This document shows positions 10,066-18,843 of a stretch of 64,000 nucleotides of DNA, piece after piece. The DNA is from Corynebacterium macginleyi. GTDB lineage: Bacteria; Actinomycetota; Actinomycetes; Mycobacteriales; Mycobacteriaceae. The first letter of the stretch is position 1. Each line of letters begins with the position of its first letter. The DNA lies in the NCBI RefSeq assembly GCF_003688935.1, contig NZ_REGE01000002.1:248001-312000 (forward strand), given 5' to 3'. The position numbers were made by a program, and so were the translations under genes. Under the pieces are notes generated by a model, which saw only the letters and a program-made list of their open reading frames with translations, was not told the origin of the DNA and made no database searches.

Positions 10066-10899
10066 CTACTGCGCAGGCTTGTCCGCGGGTGCTTCCTCGG
10101 CCTTTTCTGCAGAAGCAGGATCGGATGCAGCTGCAGCAGCCTCAGCATCACGCTGTTCCTTCTCTGCGGAATCGCCGGCGGCTTCCTTAGCGGCTGCAAG
10201 TTGACGCTCCTCGCGAGCCTTCTTGCCTTCCTCGATGGCAGAAGCCACAATGCCGGACAGCAGCTTGGTGGAACGGATTGCGTCGTCGTTGCCCGGGATC
10301 GGGAAGTCAACATCATCCGGGTCGCAGTTGGTATCCAAGATAGCAACAACCGGGATGTTCAGCTTATGAGCTTCCTTAACCGCAATGTGTTCCTTATTGG
10401 TATCAACAATCCACAGTGCGGAGGGGGTCTTGGCCATTTCAGAGATGCCGCCCAAAACACGCTCAAGCTTGGCGCGCTCACGATTGAGCATCAGAACTTC
10501 CTTCTTCGTGCGCCCCTTGTAGCCGTCCTCGCGCTCATCCATCGCCTGAAGCTCCTTCATACGCTTCAGCCGCTTGGAGACCGTCTGGAAGTTGGTGAGC
10601 ATACCGCCCAACCAACGATGGTTGACATAAGGCATGCCGACGCGTTTCGCCTCTTCAGCAACTGCTTCCTGCGCCTGCTTCTTGGTGCCAACGAACAAGA
10701 TCGTGCCACCGTGAGCGACGGTTTCCTTTACGAATTCGTATGCCTCATCAATGTAGGTCAGCGTCTGCTGCAGATCGATGATGTAGATGCCGTTACGGTC
10801 AGTAAAGATGAAACGACGCATCTTCGGGTTCCAGCGACGGGTCTGGTGGCCAAAGTGCACACCAGCGTCGAGGAGCTCGCGCATGGTTACAACTGCCAT
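10066..10899 (-). CDS. rpsB: 30S ribosomal protein S2
   Basis: Component of the 30S subunit, needed for S1/mRNA docking in many bacteria. The N-terminus [17 protein letters not shown] and the segments [11 protein letters not shown] and [12 protein letters not shown] are family hallmarks. The protein is 277 residues, with an Ala/Glu-rich C-terminal tail of about 50 residues as in other corynebacteria. It is divergent from the M23-family gene. Confidence 0.98.
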   Translation of the reverse strand: MAVVTMRELLDAGVHFGHQTRRWNPKMRRFIFTDRNGIYIIDLQQTLTYIDEAYEFVKETVAHGGTILFVGTKKQAQEAVAEEAKRVGMPYVNHRWLGGMLTNFQTVSKRLKRMKELQAMDEREDGYKGRTKKEVLMLNRERAKLERVLGGISEMAKTPSALWIVDTNKEHIAVKEAHKLNIPVVAILDTNCDPDDVDFPIPGNDDAIRSTKLLSGIVASAIEEGKKAREERQLAAAKEAAGDSAEKEQRDAEAAAAASDPASAEKAEEAPADKPAQ

Positions 10900-11291
10900 G
10901 ATTTCGCTCGCTTTCTTTCAATTGTCTTTCGGTTTTTCAAATGTACGGTGTTTTATTCCGCACCCTAGCAACGAAGGCCCTGCCGACACCTTGTTTCCAA
11001 GGACCTTGTCAGCTGCCGGACCGCCGCACCCTTGACGCAGGATACGACCACTTCGTCGCGCGTAGTCAATGCCTCCATGATGCTCACCATCGAGCGGACA
11101 CACTGCTACCGATGACAGTAATCGCAGCCAGCTGGATTTTCCAAACCGAACGAGCACTTTTCCACAAGTTTCTCTGGGCATTCAACCTCAATTGTCACTG
11201 AAGTTTCTTCCACCCCAACGCTGGCGGTTTATCCACAGCCAGCCCGCGCTTCACAGGACATTATTGACCTCGGTACTACACACTGGGCCCT
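10900..11291. other. rpsB leader and divergent intergenic region
   Basis: 392 bases between the divergent rpsB and M23-family genes. No gene is supported. The rpsB side must hold its promoter and leader; the run of small stems around 10960-11040 could be part of an S2 leader, but no known leader fold was recognised. One perfect DnaA box (TTATCCACA) lies at 11229-11237. Confidence 0.4.
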
Positions 11292-11813
11292 ATGTACCTA
11301 TTGCCGCGACCACGTACCAACGCCGGTTGCCGATGCCCCCTCTTTCCAACCACCGCCACCATCCTGACCAGTGCCTTAGTACTGCTGTGCGCTGCGCCTG
11401 CCGCCGCATACGTCGATCCCGCCTCGGGAAAACCACACCCAGTTCGGGTACTGCGGGGATTTGATAAGCCCGAATACAAGTGGAGCGCAGGTCACCGCGG
11501 CGTCGATATGGCGCTACGAATAGGCGGCCGAGTCGTCGCCGCCGAGTCCGGCACCGTTGCTTTTGTTGGCACCGTTGCCGGCACACCGGTCATTTCGATC
11601 GACCATGCCGACGGCATTCGTACGACGTATCAACCCGTGCACGCGAGCGTCACCCAAGGACAAGAGGTCCGCGAGGGTCAAACCATCGGCAAGCTCGGCC
11701 ACCCAGTAGACGGCAGTCCAGGGCTACATTGGGGCGCCCGAATTGCCAAAGACAGCTACATTGATCCATTGAGCCTGCTGGATATGCCAGTCATCCGGCT
11801 CAAGCCTTTATGA
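11292..11813 (+). CDS. Secreted M23 (LytM-like) family protein, one catalytic His replaced
   Basis: Envelope protein with a lysostaphin/LytM-type fold, exported by an N-terminal signal peptide whose hydrophobic stretch ends in A-A-P-A-A-A-Y near residue 40. Zinc-ligand motif 1 is G-H-R-G-V-D and the last motif is G-L-H-W-G. In active M23 enzymes the latter is H-x-H; here the first His is Gly. It may therefore be a weak or non-catalytic member that acts as a cell-wall hydrolase regulator (inference). The M. tuberculosis gene beside rpsB (Rv2891) is, from memory, the counterpart. Start uncertain; the ATG at 11292 gives 173 residues. Confidence 0.85.
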   Translation: MYLLPRPRTNAGCRCPLFPTTATILTSALVLLCAAPAAAYVDPASGKPHPVRVLRGFDKPEYKWSAGHRGVDMALRIGGRVVAAESGTVAFVGTVAGTPVISIDHADGIRTTYQPVHASVTQGQEVREGQTIGKLGHPVDGSPGLHWGARIAKDSYIDPLSLLDMPVIRLKPL

Positions 11814-11820
11814 AAATTAT

Positions 11821-12738
11821 CTAGGCCCGCGGGTGCGCCTGGGAATAGACCTGCTTAATACGTTGCGTGGAGACATGCGTATAGATTTGCGTGGTACTCA
11901 AAGACGAGTGGCCCAGGAGTTCTTGGACCACACGCAAGTCCGCGCCTCCTTCGAGGAGGTGTGTGGCCGCAAGGTGGCGCACTCCGTGCGGTGTTAAGCC
12001 ACTAGCGTCCGTAACCGCGGCAGCTTTTTCCACGATGCGCCGCACCTGGCGTTGATCAATGCGTGCTCCCCTGCTGCCTACAAAGATGGCGCGGGTATCT
12101 CCTCGCGCCAGCTCTGTACGCCCGCCGTCTATCCACTGTTGTAGGGCATCGGTTGCGGCGGCACCGAAGGGCACGACCCTTTGCTTATTACCCTTACCGG
12201 TAACCCGCGCGGTGGAACGCTTAAAGTCCACGTCCCCGATATCGAGGCGTACCAACTCCGCAACGCGCATTCCGGTGGCATAGAGCAGCTCCAAAATGGC
12301 GCTATCGCGTTGAAAGTGGGCTTCATCGACAGAAACAGCATTGCCCACAAGTTCGCCGGCCTGTTGCGGTGTCATTACTGTTGGAAGATGCTGGCCTACT
12401 TTCGGTGTTACCAACCGTGCCGCGACATCACGGCTGAGGTAGCCCTCCCTTTCCGCCCAGGAGGAAAAGGCTTTAACTGAGGCGGTCCTGCGTGCCAGCG
12501 TTGCGCGCGCCTTCCCTTCCGCAACGGCGTTGCCGAGCCACTGCCGCAAGTTATTCAGGTTAAAATCTGCAAAAGTAGAAATGTCTTCGGCGAGGTTTTT
12601 TAAGTCAGCGCGGTAGCCACGCACCGTGGCCTCCGCACGGCCTTTAACGTGGAGTTGGAAGTCCGCAAAATCCTCGATAGCCTCGTCCATCTGCCCCACC
12701 GGGGCATGACTTCCTGCAAACTTCCGTTTATCACTCAT
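11821..12738 (-). CDS. xerC: Tyrosine recombinase XerC
   Basis: With XerD, resolves chromosome dimers at the dif site during division. The N-terminal SAM-like DNA-binding domain covers about 20-105. Catalytic residues are visible as R in T-G-M-R-V-A-E-L, H-G-V-R-H, the L-L-G-H-S-S histidine and the nucleophile Y in I-Y-T-H-V. Length 305 is normal. It lies 22 bases after dprA on the same strand, a standard dprA-xerC arrangement, and converges with the M23 gene with only 7 bases between stops. Confidence 0.96.
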   Translation of the reverse strand: MSDKRKFAGSHAPVGQMDEAIEDFADFQLHVKGRAEATVRGYRADLKNLAEDISTFADFNLNNLRQWLGNAVAEGKARATLARRTASVKAFSSWAEREGYLSRDVAARLVTPKVGQHLPTVMTPQQAGELVGNAVSVDEAHFQRDSAILELLYATGMRVAELVRLDIGDVDFKRSTARVTGKGNKQRVVPFGAAATDALQQWIDGGRTELARGDTRAIFVGSRGARIDQRQVRRIVEKAAAVTDASGLTPHGVRHLAATHLLEGGADLRVVQELLGHSSLSTTQIYTHVSTQRIKQVYSQAHPRA

Positions 12739-12760
12739 ACCCCACGAGCTTACTTCCTTT

Positions 12761-13942
12761 TCAACCCATCTCTAAGCGAACCCAGTTATTTCCCTCGCGT
12801 ACGATCACGCACATTTTTTCTAGGGCGAGCAATAGGTGAACCGTGAGTGGCAAGCGAAATCCAGCGTCCCGCGCGATATCTTCTGCGGTGGCCGCGGGAC
12901 TTCCTGGCGGCGGGGTTGCATCAAAGACGCGCAGCTCATTCCGCGATAATCGCTGCGTTAATGACGCCGCAAAATTCATTTCGTACTGCGCCTCTGGATC
13001 GACCGTCCCGGCGCGACTGACTAAGGCGCGAACTTCGTCAGCACTGGCGACCAACTGGGCGCGTCCGTCCTGGATCCGCTGATGGCACCCGAGCGAACCG
13101 CTCGTTGTAATTGGTCCCGGCACGGCCATGGCAACGCGCCCTAAAGCTTCCGCCCAGTTGAGGGTATTGAGCGCTCCGGAGCGATATGCCGCCTCCATGA
13201 CCACGATCCCTTGGCTAAGCGCCGCGACAAGGCGATTGCGGATAAGGAAGCGATGCCGCTTGGGTGCGGTTTCTGGAGCAAATTCGGAGACAATACAGCC
13301 ATTGTCGGCAATCTGATCGAAGAGCCCGCCATTGCGGGCCGGATAAGTTTTATCGATTCCACATGCGGCAACCGCGACAGTGCGCCCCGCATTGCGCAAG
13401 GCGGTCTCATGCGCCACGGTATCTACCCCCAAAGCGCCACCGGAGACAATTGTCCATTCGTGGTTTACTAGGCCTGAAACCACGCTTTGGGTTGCTTGCC
13501 ACCCATAGCGCGAAATGGCGCGCGTGCCCACGATTCCCACGGCTTGTCCTACCTCAGGTTTGAGTGCTGAGCCGCGTACCCACAAACTATGTGGCGGTAC
13601 GGCTTGTTCATCGAAAGTGGCCGGTGCGTCCACACCATTCTGGTAGAAACCAAAGGCAGATGAAAATGCCTCTGCTGGCCACTCCGGGCTATCGGCTGTA
13701 ATCAATCGCGCCCCAACACGCTCTGCCGCAGCGAGATCTTCTTGTTGCCGCACCCAGTCAAACCGCGCGGCAGTACGGGATAAAAGTGGACCGATCCAAT
13801 CGGCTCGGTGATAAATCCCGTGGGCAATTTCTTCCGCCGAATGATGCTCCAGCAAGGCCTGCAAGGAGGCGGACGGCCCCTCGACCACGCGATTGAGATA
13901 CACCCACGTGGCAAGCGGAGTAGACAAATCAAGATCACTCAT
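12761..13942 (-). CDS. dprA: DNA-processing protein DprA/Smf
   Basis: Binds incoming single-stranded DNA and loads RecA during natural transformation; widespread in species not known to be competent. The Rossmann-fold core is clear: V-G-I-V-G-T-R-A-I-S-R-Y-G, then S-G-G-A-L-G-V-D-T-V-A-H. A C-terminal winged-helix-like segment lies at about 330-390. It has 393 residues. The start ATG overlaps the yifB stop by 4 bases (ATGA), so translation is coupled. Confidence 0.95.
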   Translation of the reverse strand: MSDLDLSTPLATWVYLNRVVEGPSASLQALLEHHSAEEIAHGIYHRADWIGPLLSRTAARFDWVRQQEDLAAAERVGARLITADSPEWPAEAFSSAFGFYQNGVDAPATFDEQAVPPHSLWVRGSALKPEVGQAVGIVGTRAISRYGWQATQSVVSGLVNHEWTIVSGGALGVDTVAHETALRNAGRTVAVAACGIDKTYPARNGGLFDQIADNGCIVSEFAPETAPKRHRFLIRNRLVAALSQGIVVMEAAYRSGALNTLNWAEALGRVAMAVPGPITTSGSLGCHQRIQDGRAQLVASADEVRALVSRAGTVDPEAQYEMNFAASLTQRLSRNELRVFDATPPPGSPAATAEDIARDAGFRLPLTVHLLLALEKMCVIVREGNNWVRLEMG

Positions 13943-15504
13943 GCTGAAAGTCTCCCCACCGTCTGACTCGAACGAAGGTCAAGGGCCTGACTTACTTCCG
14001 CGAGATCGGGTCTGGATCTTCCGTGCAGATCGGCCAAGGTCCACGACACACGCAGGACGCGGTCGATCCCGCGCTGCGAAATCTCGCCATCGGCTAGATA
14101 GGCAGACAGCATGATCATTGCAGATTCGGAGGCAGGACGGTGCCGGCGCAAATAGGAAGAGGGGACGGCGCCATTGACGCGTGCGGGAATGCCGTCAGCT
14201 TCCCAGCGTGCCCGGGCGCGATCCCGGGCTGCTGCGACCCGCTCAGCAATGGCAGCAGATGATTCTTCGCCCTCCGCGTTAATGCTAGCCGACTGCCCCG
14301 ACAGGGTGACCACCATGTCCAAGCGGTCGCGCAACGGCCCCGATAGATTGGATAAATAATTGAGGCGGTCCTGCGGATTGCAGATACACTTCGAGGGATC
14401 CTCGGCAGCACACCGGCAGGGGTTAGCGGCCATGATGAGTTGGAAACGCGCCGGGTAGTCTATTTCTTGCTGCGCTCGTGCCAGGCGGACGTGGCCTTCT
14501 TCTAAAGGCGCACGCAAACCGTCGAGGACCGGCGCGCTGATCTCGCTGACCTCGTCGAGGAATAACACCCCGTTATGGGCCAAGCTAACGGCCCCAGGGC
14601 GAGGATGGCCGCTTCCGCCTCCTAACAGCGCGGCGCGGGAGACCGAGGAGTGCGGGGCGATAAAAGGAGCCCGAGAAACCACTTGACCGAGGGTTCCCGT
14701 TAGCGAGTGGACTGCGGTGGTTTCTACCATCTGATCCGGGCTGAGGGCCGGAAGAATGCTGGGCAGGCGCGAGGCGATCATGGACTTCCCGGAGCCCGGT
14801 GGGCCAATCATCAACAAATGATGCCCGCCAGCGGCGGCGACTTCCGCTGCCCACTTTGCATGGTGTTGTCCCGCTATATCGCTATAGTCGAGCCGCTCTC
14901 GTGCGGACCTAACTGTGGGGCGGTCATCGCAGCACGTCGCTGCGCGAGGTAGGTCACGTTCTCCCAGGGCCCACGCAAAGGCATCAAAAAGCGTGGCAGC
15001 AACCAGTACATTCATATCAGGAACGAGGGTAGCTTCGGCGGCATTTCCGGGCGGAATAACGAGCGTAATAATGCCCTGCTCGCGGGCGGCAAGCAATGCT
15101 GGGATAATGCCGGGTACAGCTCGCACCGTGCCATCCAGACCCAGTTCCCCGAGCACCAGAGTTTCTTCGAGAACCGGGCTGGACGCCTGCCCGGTGCGCG
15201 CGTAGTCAGCACTGTGTTGTTCTACGTGGGCGGCCAAAATCGCCAGGGCCATGGGCAGGTCAAAGTGGGAACCTGATTTTGGTAGTGAAGCCGGTGACAT
15301 GGACACGATGACCTTTGTTTTCGGCCATGGCAGGCGGGAATTCGCAGCGGCAGTCTTAATACGGTCGCGGGATTCAGATATCGCCGTATCCGTATGCCCC
15401 ACCACATGGATTCCAGGTAGTCCCTGTCCCACGTTAGCTTCGACGTTGATGATGCGGGCGAGCACGCCGTGTAAGGAGACTGCTAAACATTTACCGAGGG
15501 CCAT
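13939..15504 (-). CDS. comM: YifB/ComM-family AAA+ ATPase (Mg-chelatase-like)
   Basis: AAA+ helicase related to ComM, which promotes branch migration in natural transformation; often annotated magnesium chelatase. The Lon-like N-terminal domain (about 1-180) is followed by Walker A G-P-P-G-S-G-K-S, Walker B G-V-L-F-L-D-E-V-S-E and a C4-like segment (C-R-C-A-A-E-D-P-S-K-C-I-C) typical of the family. It has 521 residues, with 14 bases of overlap with yraN upstream and 4 with dprA downstream, forming a yraN-comM-dprA-xerC operon. Confidence 0.94.
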   Translation of the reverse strand: MALGKCLAVSLHGVLARIINVEANVGQGLPGIHVVGHTDTAISESRDRIKTAAANSRLPWPKTKVIVSMSPASLPKSGSHFDLPMALAILAAHVEQHSADYARTGQASSPVLEETLVLGELGLDGTVRAVPGIIPALLAAREQGIITLVIPPGNAAEATLVPDMNVLVAATLFDAFAWALGERDLPRAATCCDDRPTVRSARERLDYSDIAGQHHAKWAAEVAAAGGHHLLMIGPPGSGKSMIASRLPSILPALSPDQMVETTAVHSLTGTLGQVVSRAPFIAPHSSVSRAALLGGGSGHPRPGAVSLAHNGVLFLDEVSEISAPVLDGLRAPLEEGHVRLARAQQEIDYPARFQLIMAANPCRCAAEDPSKCICNPQDRLNYLSNLSGPLRDRLDMVVTLSGQSASINAEGEESSAAIAERVAAARDRARARWEADGIPARVNGAVPSSYLRRHRPASESAMIMLSAYLADGEISQRGIDRVLRVSWTLADLHGRSRPDLAEVSQALDLRSSQTVGRLSA

Positions 15505-15904
15505 CGTCTACCCCCGTAAAGTGCTCTAGCTCAAAACCCTCGCCTTTTACCACGAGAGCTATGACATCAAAGCGCACTGTGGCCAGCGGCTTGCCGCCTA
15601 ACCATTGGACGGCGGCCCTACGCATGCGGGAGAGCTTGTGTGGCGTTACGGCCTCGGCTATTCCAAAGCTGGCGGTCGACCGGGTTTTAACCTCCACGAA
15701 GACGATCGTGCCATCTGGCTCGCGGCCGATAAGATCGAGTTCTCCTACGCGGTATCTAACGTTGGCGGCAATGATGTCAGATCCGCGCTGGCGAAGGTAG
15801 CCAGCGGCGAACGATTCTCCCCGCTTTCCTAGTTCTTGTCTATGACGAAGATGTTTCGTGGCAAGGTGTTTCGTGGCAAGGTGTTTATCGGATGCAAATT
15901 GCAT
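15491..15904 (-). CDS. yraN: YraN family (UPF0102) nuclease-fold protein
   Basis: Predicted PD-(D/E)XK-fold protein of unknown role, found next to dprA/comM across bacteria. The core is intact: G-K-R-G-E-S-F-A-A-G-Y-L-R, then G-E-L-D-L-I-G and V-F-V-E-V-K-T-R. I chose the ATG at 15904 (137 residues) because AAAGGA lies 8 bases before it; a longer frame starts at 15976 without support. The N-terminus carries a repeated K-H-L-A-T encoded by a 15-base tandem duplication. Confidence 0.92.
   Translation of the reverse strand: MQFASDKHLATKHLATKHLRHRQELGKRGESFAAGYLRQRGSDIIAANVRYRVGELDLIGREPDGTIVFVEVKTRSTASFGIAEAVTPHKLSRMRRAAVQWLGGKPLATVRFDVIALVVKGEGFELEHFTGVDDGPR
15854..15883 (-). repeat. 15-base in-frame tandem repeat in yraN
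   Basis: TTTCGTGGCAAGGTG occurs twice head to tail (15854-15868, 15869-15883) and a third partial unit follows (TTT). It encodes K-H-L-A-T units ahead of the conserved domain. Copy change by slippage would add or remove five residues without a frameshift. Confidence 0.9.
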
Positions 15905-15994
15905 GTACGGCGTCCTTTTCTTTCGTGCTGTTTGTGCTCCACGCACAGAACACCGCAGGACGCGGGCCCGCTGCAAGCCCGAAAACTAGAAAAT

Positions 15995-16048
15995 CGCCGC
16001 GCCTGTGGATAACTTTGGCATCGCACAAAGTTATCCACAGCTGCGGCG
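15995..16048 (-). repeat. Long hairpin with two inverted DnaA boxes
   Basis: A perfect 15-bp inverted repeat (16003-16017 with 16026-16040, loop of 8) is extended by a further CGCCGC/GCGGCG 6-bp stem (15995-16000, 16043-16048) after a 2-base internal loop. Each arm contains TTATCCACA, the classic DnaA-box sequence, in opposite orientation. On the minus strand it is followed by ATTTTCTAGTTTTC, so it could also terminate the DUF2469 transcript, whose stop lies 40 bases upstream. Confidence 0.85.
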
Positions 16049-16087
16049 GGATGAGGCGGGCGCCGAATTGACAAGGGCACCCTATGC

Positions 16088-16393
16088 CTAGTCCGGCATG
16101 ATGAAATCCGGCTTATCCAGTTCCTCGATATTGACGTCCTTATACGTAATGACGCGCACGTAGCGCACGAATCGCGCGGAACGGTACATGTCCCATACCC
16201 AGGCATCAGACATACGCACCTCGTAGTACACATCGGGCCCGGCAGTATGGGGAATCAGCTCTACAGCATTGGCCAAATAGAAACGGCGCTCGGTTTCTAC
16301 GACATAAGAAAACTGGCTGACAACATCGCGGTATTCGCGGTAAAGGGACAGCTCTACTTCTGCCTCGTAGTTTTCGAGTTCCTCTGCACTCAC
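16088..16393 (-). CDS. DUF2469 family protein
   Basis: Conserved actinobacterial protein of unknown function, the counterpart of M. tuberculosis Rv2901c. The 101 residues are highly typical: S-A-E-E-L-E-N-Y-E-A-E-V-E-L near the start, L-Y-R-E-Y-R-D-V-V, then R-R-F-Y-L-A-N and Y-Y-E-V-R. No membrane segment or signal peptide is present. It lies downstream of rnhB with a 61-base gap, the same order as in Mycobacterium. Confidence 0.92.
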   Translation of the reverse strand: MSAEELENYEAEVELSLYREYRDVVSQFSYVVETERRFYLANAVELIPHTAGPDVYYEVRMSDAWVWDMYRSARFVRYVRVITYKDVNIEELDKPDFIMPD

Positions 16394-16454
16394 TGTGGAC
16401 CTCCAAAATATGGGATAGCTCGCCCTAGCTTAGCGCGTAAAACCACAATTTTCG

Positions 16455-17096
16455 CTAGGCACGCGCAGTGAATTGAGCATGTGCACGCTGGACATTGCTG
16501 TAGCTCATCCGGTGTTGCGGGCTCGCCCCCAAAGCGGCAATTGCGGCCTCGTGAGCTTTGGTGCCATAGCCTTTATGTCCAGCCAATCCATAGCCGGGAA
16601 AGCGCTCGTCTAGATCCCGCATAAGGTGATCCCGGCTTACCTTAGCCAGCACGCTTGCCGCCGCGATGCAGCGTACCTCCGCATCCCCGCCAATAATGGG
16701 AAGATGAGGTTGGGTAAGGCCGGGGATAAAAAGGGCATCTGAAAGCACATATCCTGGGCGCTTTTCCAGACGCGCTATCGCCCTGCGCATGCCCGAGGTA
16801 TTGGCGTACTGGATTCCGCGCTTGTCGATGTCCCCTGCACTAATATGTACCACAGCCCAGTCCACAGCCTTGTCTTTAATGATGGGAAAGAGCGTTTCTC
16901 GCTGGCGCGGCGTGAGCCTTTTGGAATCGGTCAAGGTATCCAATTCGCGTACTATGCGCTCGGGCAGGATGCAGGCAGCGATGGTGATGGGGCCACAGCA
17001 CGCACCGCGGCCGGCCTCATCTACACCAACAACAGGGCCGAGCCCCGCCCGAGCCAAAGCGACTTCAAAAGTGCGCTGCTGCTTAAGCCGCCGCAT
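16455..17096 (-). CDS. rnhB: Ribonuclease HII
   Basis: Removes RNA from RNA-DNA hybrids and single ribonucleotides from DNA. The N-terminal catalytic motif V-D-E-A-G-R-G-A-C-C-G-P and the later D-A-L-F-I-P-G-L and A-S-V-L-A-K-V-S-R-D segments are present. I chose the ATG at 17096 (213 residues, M-R-R-L-K-Q). A GTG at 17126 is in frame but lies inside the lepB1 coding region and adds ten residues. The ATG overlaps the end of lepB1 by 14 bases. Confidence 0.93.
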   Translation of the reverse strand: MRRLKQQRTFEVALARAGLGPVVGVDEAGRGACCGPITIAACILPERIVRELDTLTDSKRLTPRQRETLFPIIKDKAVDWAVVHISAGDIDKRGIQYANTSGMRRAIARLEKRPGYVLSDALFIPGLTQPHLPIIGGDAEVRCIAAASVLAKVSRDHLMRDLDERFPGYGLAGHKGYGTKAHEAAIAALGASPQHRMSYSNVQRAHAQFTARA

Positions 17097-17820
17097 CCTG
17101 AATGTCCGGGTCGTCAACTCCACCAAAGCGCGATACGGGCAACACCACGGCTTCTACCTTTCCGCGCACGTTGGCCACCGGCACGGTGCCTTGCAAGTGA
17201 TCGCCTATGTGCGCGCGGGAATCAAGGGAATTGGTGCGGTTATCCCCCATGACCCACAAATTGCTTTCAGGAACGGTGACAGGCCCAAAGTACTGGCCAC
17301 CGCAGGCCTGCGACCCATAGCTGGGGTCGACCGGTATCTCGGGCGGATCCAACGTGAAACTTTGATCTATCGGTGCGCCATCTACCATCACCGCGGAATC
17401 GCCCTCTTCGCACTTGACCGTCTGGCCCTCGGTGGCGATAACGCGCTTGACAAGGATATTTTCCCCATTGGGCAAAAGCCCCACGGATGCAAGGACGTTG
17501 TGGGCACCGCGCATCAGCACGTTCTCGGAGCGCTGCACCTCAAATTCCGCATTCCAGGACTCTGGGCCTTCAAAAACCACTACATCGCCTGGGGCTGGAT
17601 CATGGAAGTAATAGCTCAGCTTCTGCACCGCGATGCGGTCATTATCGCAGCCGGTGCAGCCGTGCAGCGTGGGTTCCATCGACGCGGAGGGAATAACGTA
17701 CATACGGCCAACGAAGGCCTGCAGTAGCACCAACAGCACGAAGCCACCAATGACTGGAGCGAGAAAATCGCGCGTGCGTAAGCGCTGTTGTCGCGGCTTA
17801 GGATTGGATGTCTGGGTCAT
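17083..17820 (-). CDS. lepB: Type I signal peptidase, first copy downstream
   Basis: Membrane serine-lysine protease that removes signal peptides on the outer face of the membrane. The 245-residue form starts at the ATG at 17820, inside the last codons of the upstream copy. One membrane helix (about 20-38) precedes the catalytic S47 in I-P-S-A-S-M-E-P. The general-base lysine is in V-K-R-V-I-A. Paired cysteines occur in H-G-C-T-G-C and Q-A-C-G-G. It ends in G-G-V-D-D-P-D-I-Q like its tandem neighbour, so the two are paralogues by duplication. Confidence 0.93.
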   Translation of the reverse strand: MTQTSNPKPRQQRLRTRDFLAPVIGGFVLLVLLQAFVGRMYVIPSASMEPTLHGCTGCDNDRIAVQKLSYYFHDPAPGDVVVFEGPESWNAEFEVQRSENVLMRGAHNVLASVGLLPNGENILVKRVIATEGQTVKCEEGDSAVMVDGAPIDQSFTLDPPEIPVDPSYGSQACGGQYFGPVTVPESNLWVMGDNRTNSLDSRAHIGDHLQGTVPVANVRGKVEAVVLPVSRFGGVDDPDIQDAAA

Positions 17821-18562
17821 CAACCCCACCAATGCGATTGAACGGCCAGAATACGAACTGCACCTTTCCGCGCACATTTTCAACAGGGATCGTGCCGTGG
17901 AAATTATCGCCCATGTGGTAGCGAGAATCAGCAGATGCGGTGCGGTTATCCCCCATCACCCAAATATTATCCTCAGGCACCTTCACCGGGCCGAAATAAG
18001 GGCCGCCGCAGGCTTTCGATCCGGTGGACTCATCCACCGGGTAGGTCGGCGGATCCTGTACGTAGTCCTGATTTATCGGCTTGCCATCCACCATGACGGC
18101 AGGATCACCTTCGTGGCAGGACACCGTCTGCCCACCACTGGCGATAACGCGCTTGACCAGGGTATTTTCATCTGGAGGAGCCAGGGAAATAAAGCTCAGC
18201 GCATCCTGGATGCTGTGAATGACGGAATTGGATGAACGCGGTGAGACGTAACCCGCGTTCCAGTCATCCGTGCCTTTAAAGACTACGACATCTCCTGGCT
18301 CCGGGCCCTTATCACCATAGTACGAGACCTTTTCTGTAAAGATACGGTCATTTGTGCACCCCTCACAGCCGTGCAGCGTCGGCTCCATGGATCCTGAAGG
18401 AATCACATATTGGCGACCAATGAAGTTTTGAAATAGTCCAACGACCACCAGCACAGACATGACGACTATGAGAGTCTCCAACCACCACGGCATTTGTTTT
18501 TTATCCGTGGTAGCTTTCCCCGTGGCCGCTTCTTTACCCGGCGAGATACTTTCGTTATTCAC
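17798..18562 (-). CDS. lepB2: Type I signal peptidase, second (upstream) copy
   Basis: Second signal peptidase of the tandem pair, 254 residues from a GTG at 18562. A charged N-terminus (1-24) precedes one membrane helix (about 28-48). Catalytic S58 lies in I-P-S-G-S-M-E-P and the lysine in V-K-R-V-I-A-S-G-G. It shares with the other copy the H-G-C-x-G-C cysteine pair, P-G-D-V-V-V-F, the M-V-D-G-x-P-I-x-Q region and the G-G-V-D-D-P-D-I-Q end. It is the first gene of lepB2-lepB-rnhB-DUF2469; upstream lies the foreign-looking island. Confidence 0.93.
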   Translation of the reverse strand: MNNESISPGKEAATGKATTDKKQMPWWLETLIVVMSVLVVVGLFQNFIGRQYVIPSGSMEPTLHGCEGCTNDRIFTEKVSYYGDKGPEPGDVVVFKGTDDWNAGYVSPRSSNSVIHSIQDALSFISLAPPDENTLVKRVIASGGQTVSCHEGDPAVMVDGKPINQDYVQDPPTYPVDESTGSKACGGPYFGPVKVPEDNIWVMGDNRTASADSRYHMGDNFHGTIPVENVRGKVQFVFWPFNRIGGVDDPDIQS

Positions 18563-18843
18563 CCGTCAGATTTTAGCAACTGCGTGCACACGAGCCGGAT
18601 TGGCTCCCGTGGCCGCGAGACAATTCACAGGAAATCGAAATGATTCGAGCTCGGACTCCGGGATCGTTGCAACGCTGATGATTACTTGGGGTTGGTGTTG
18701 CCCGCAATCTGCGGACGCATAGTGGAGCTACCTCATGGTTAGGCGGCTATTTCTTCGCTTTTGGTTTGTGTGATGTGTTTCTCGAGCACGACAGCGCTGA
18801 ACATCTTGTGTGCATAAAATTGGCGCCGGTGGAGATCACTTGA
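18563..18843. other. Left flank of the accessory island, no intact gene
   Basis: 281 bases between the lepB2 start and the toxin-like fragment. The lepB2 promoter must lie at the left end. On the plus strand a reading frame stays open from about 18691 up to a TGA at 18841 and then continues as the fragment. This could be a decayed 5' part of that gene, but the translation is not convincingly protein-like. ATCGTTGCAAC at 18663-18673 recurs inverted at 21172-21182. Confidence 0.35.

Noticed and set aside
11229-11237. Single DnaA box upstream of the M23-family gene
   Set aside because: Isolated; noted in the intergenic entry but not argued as functional.
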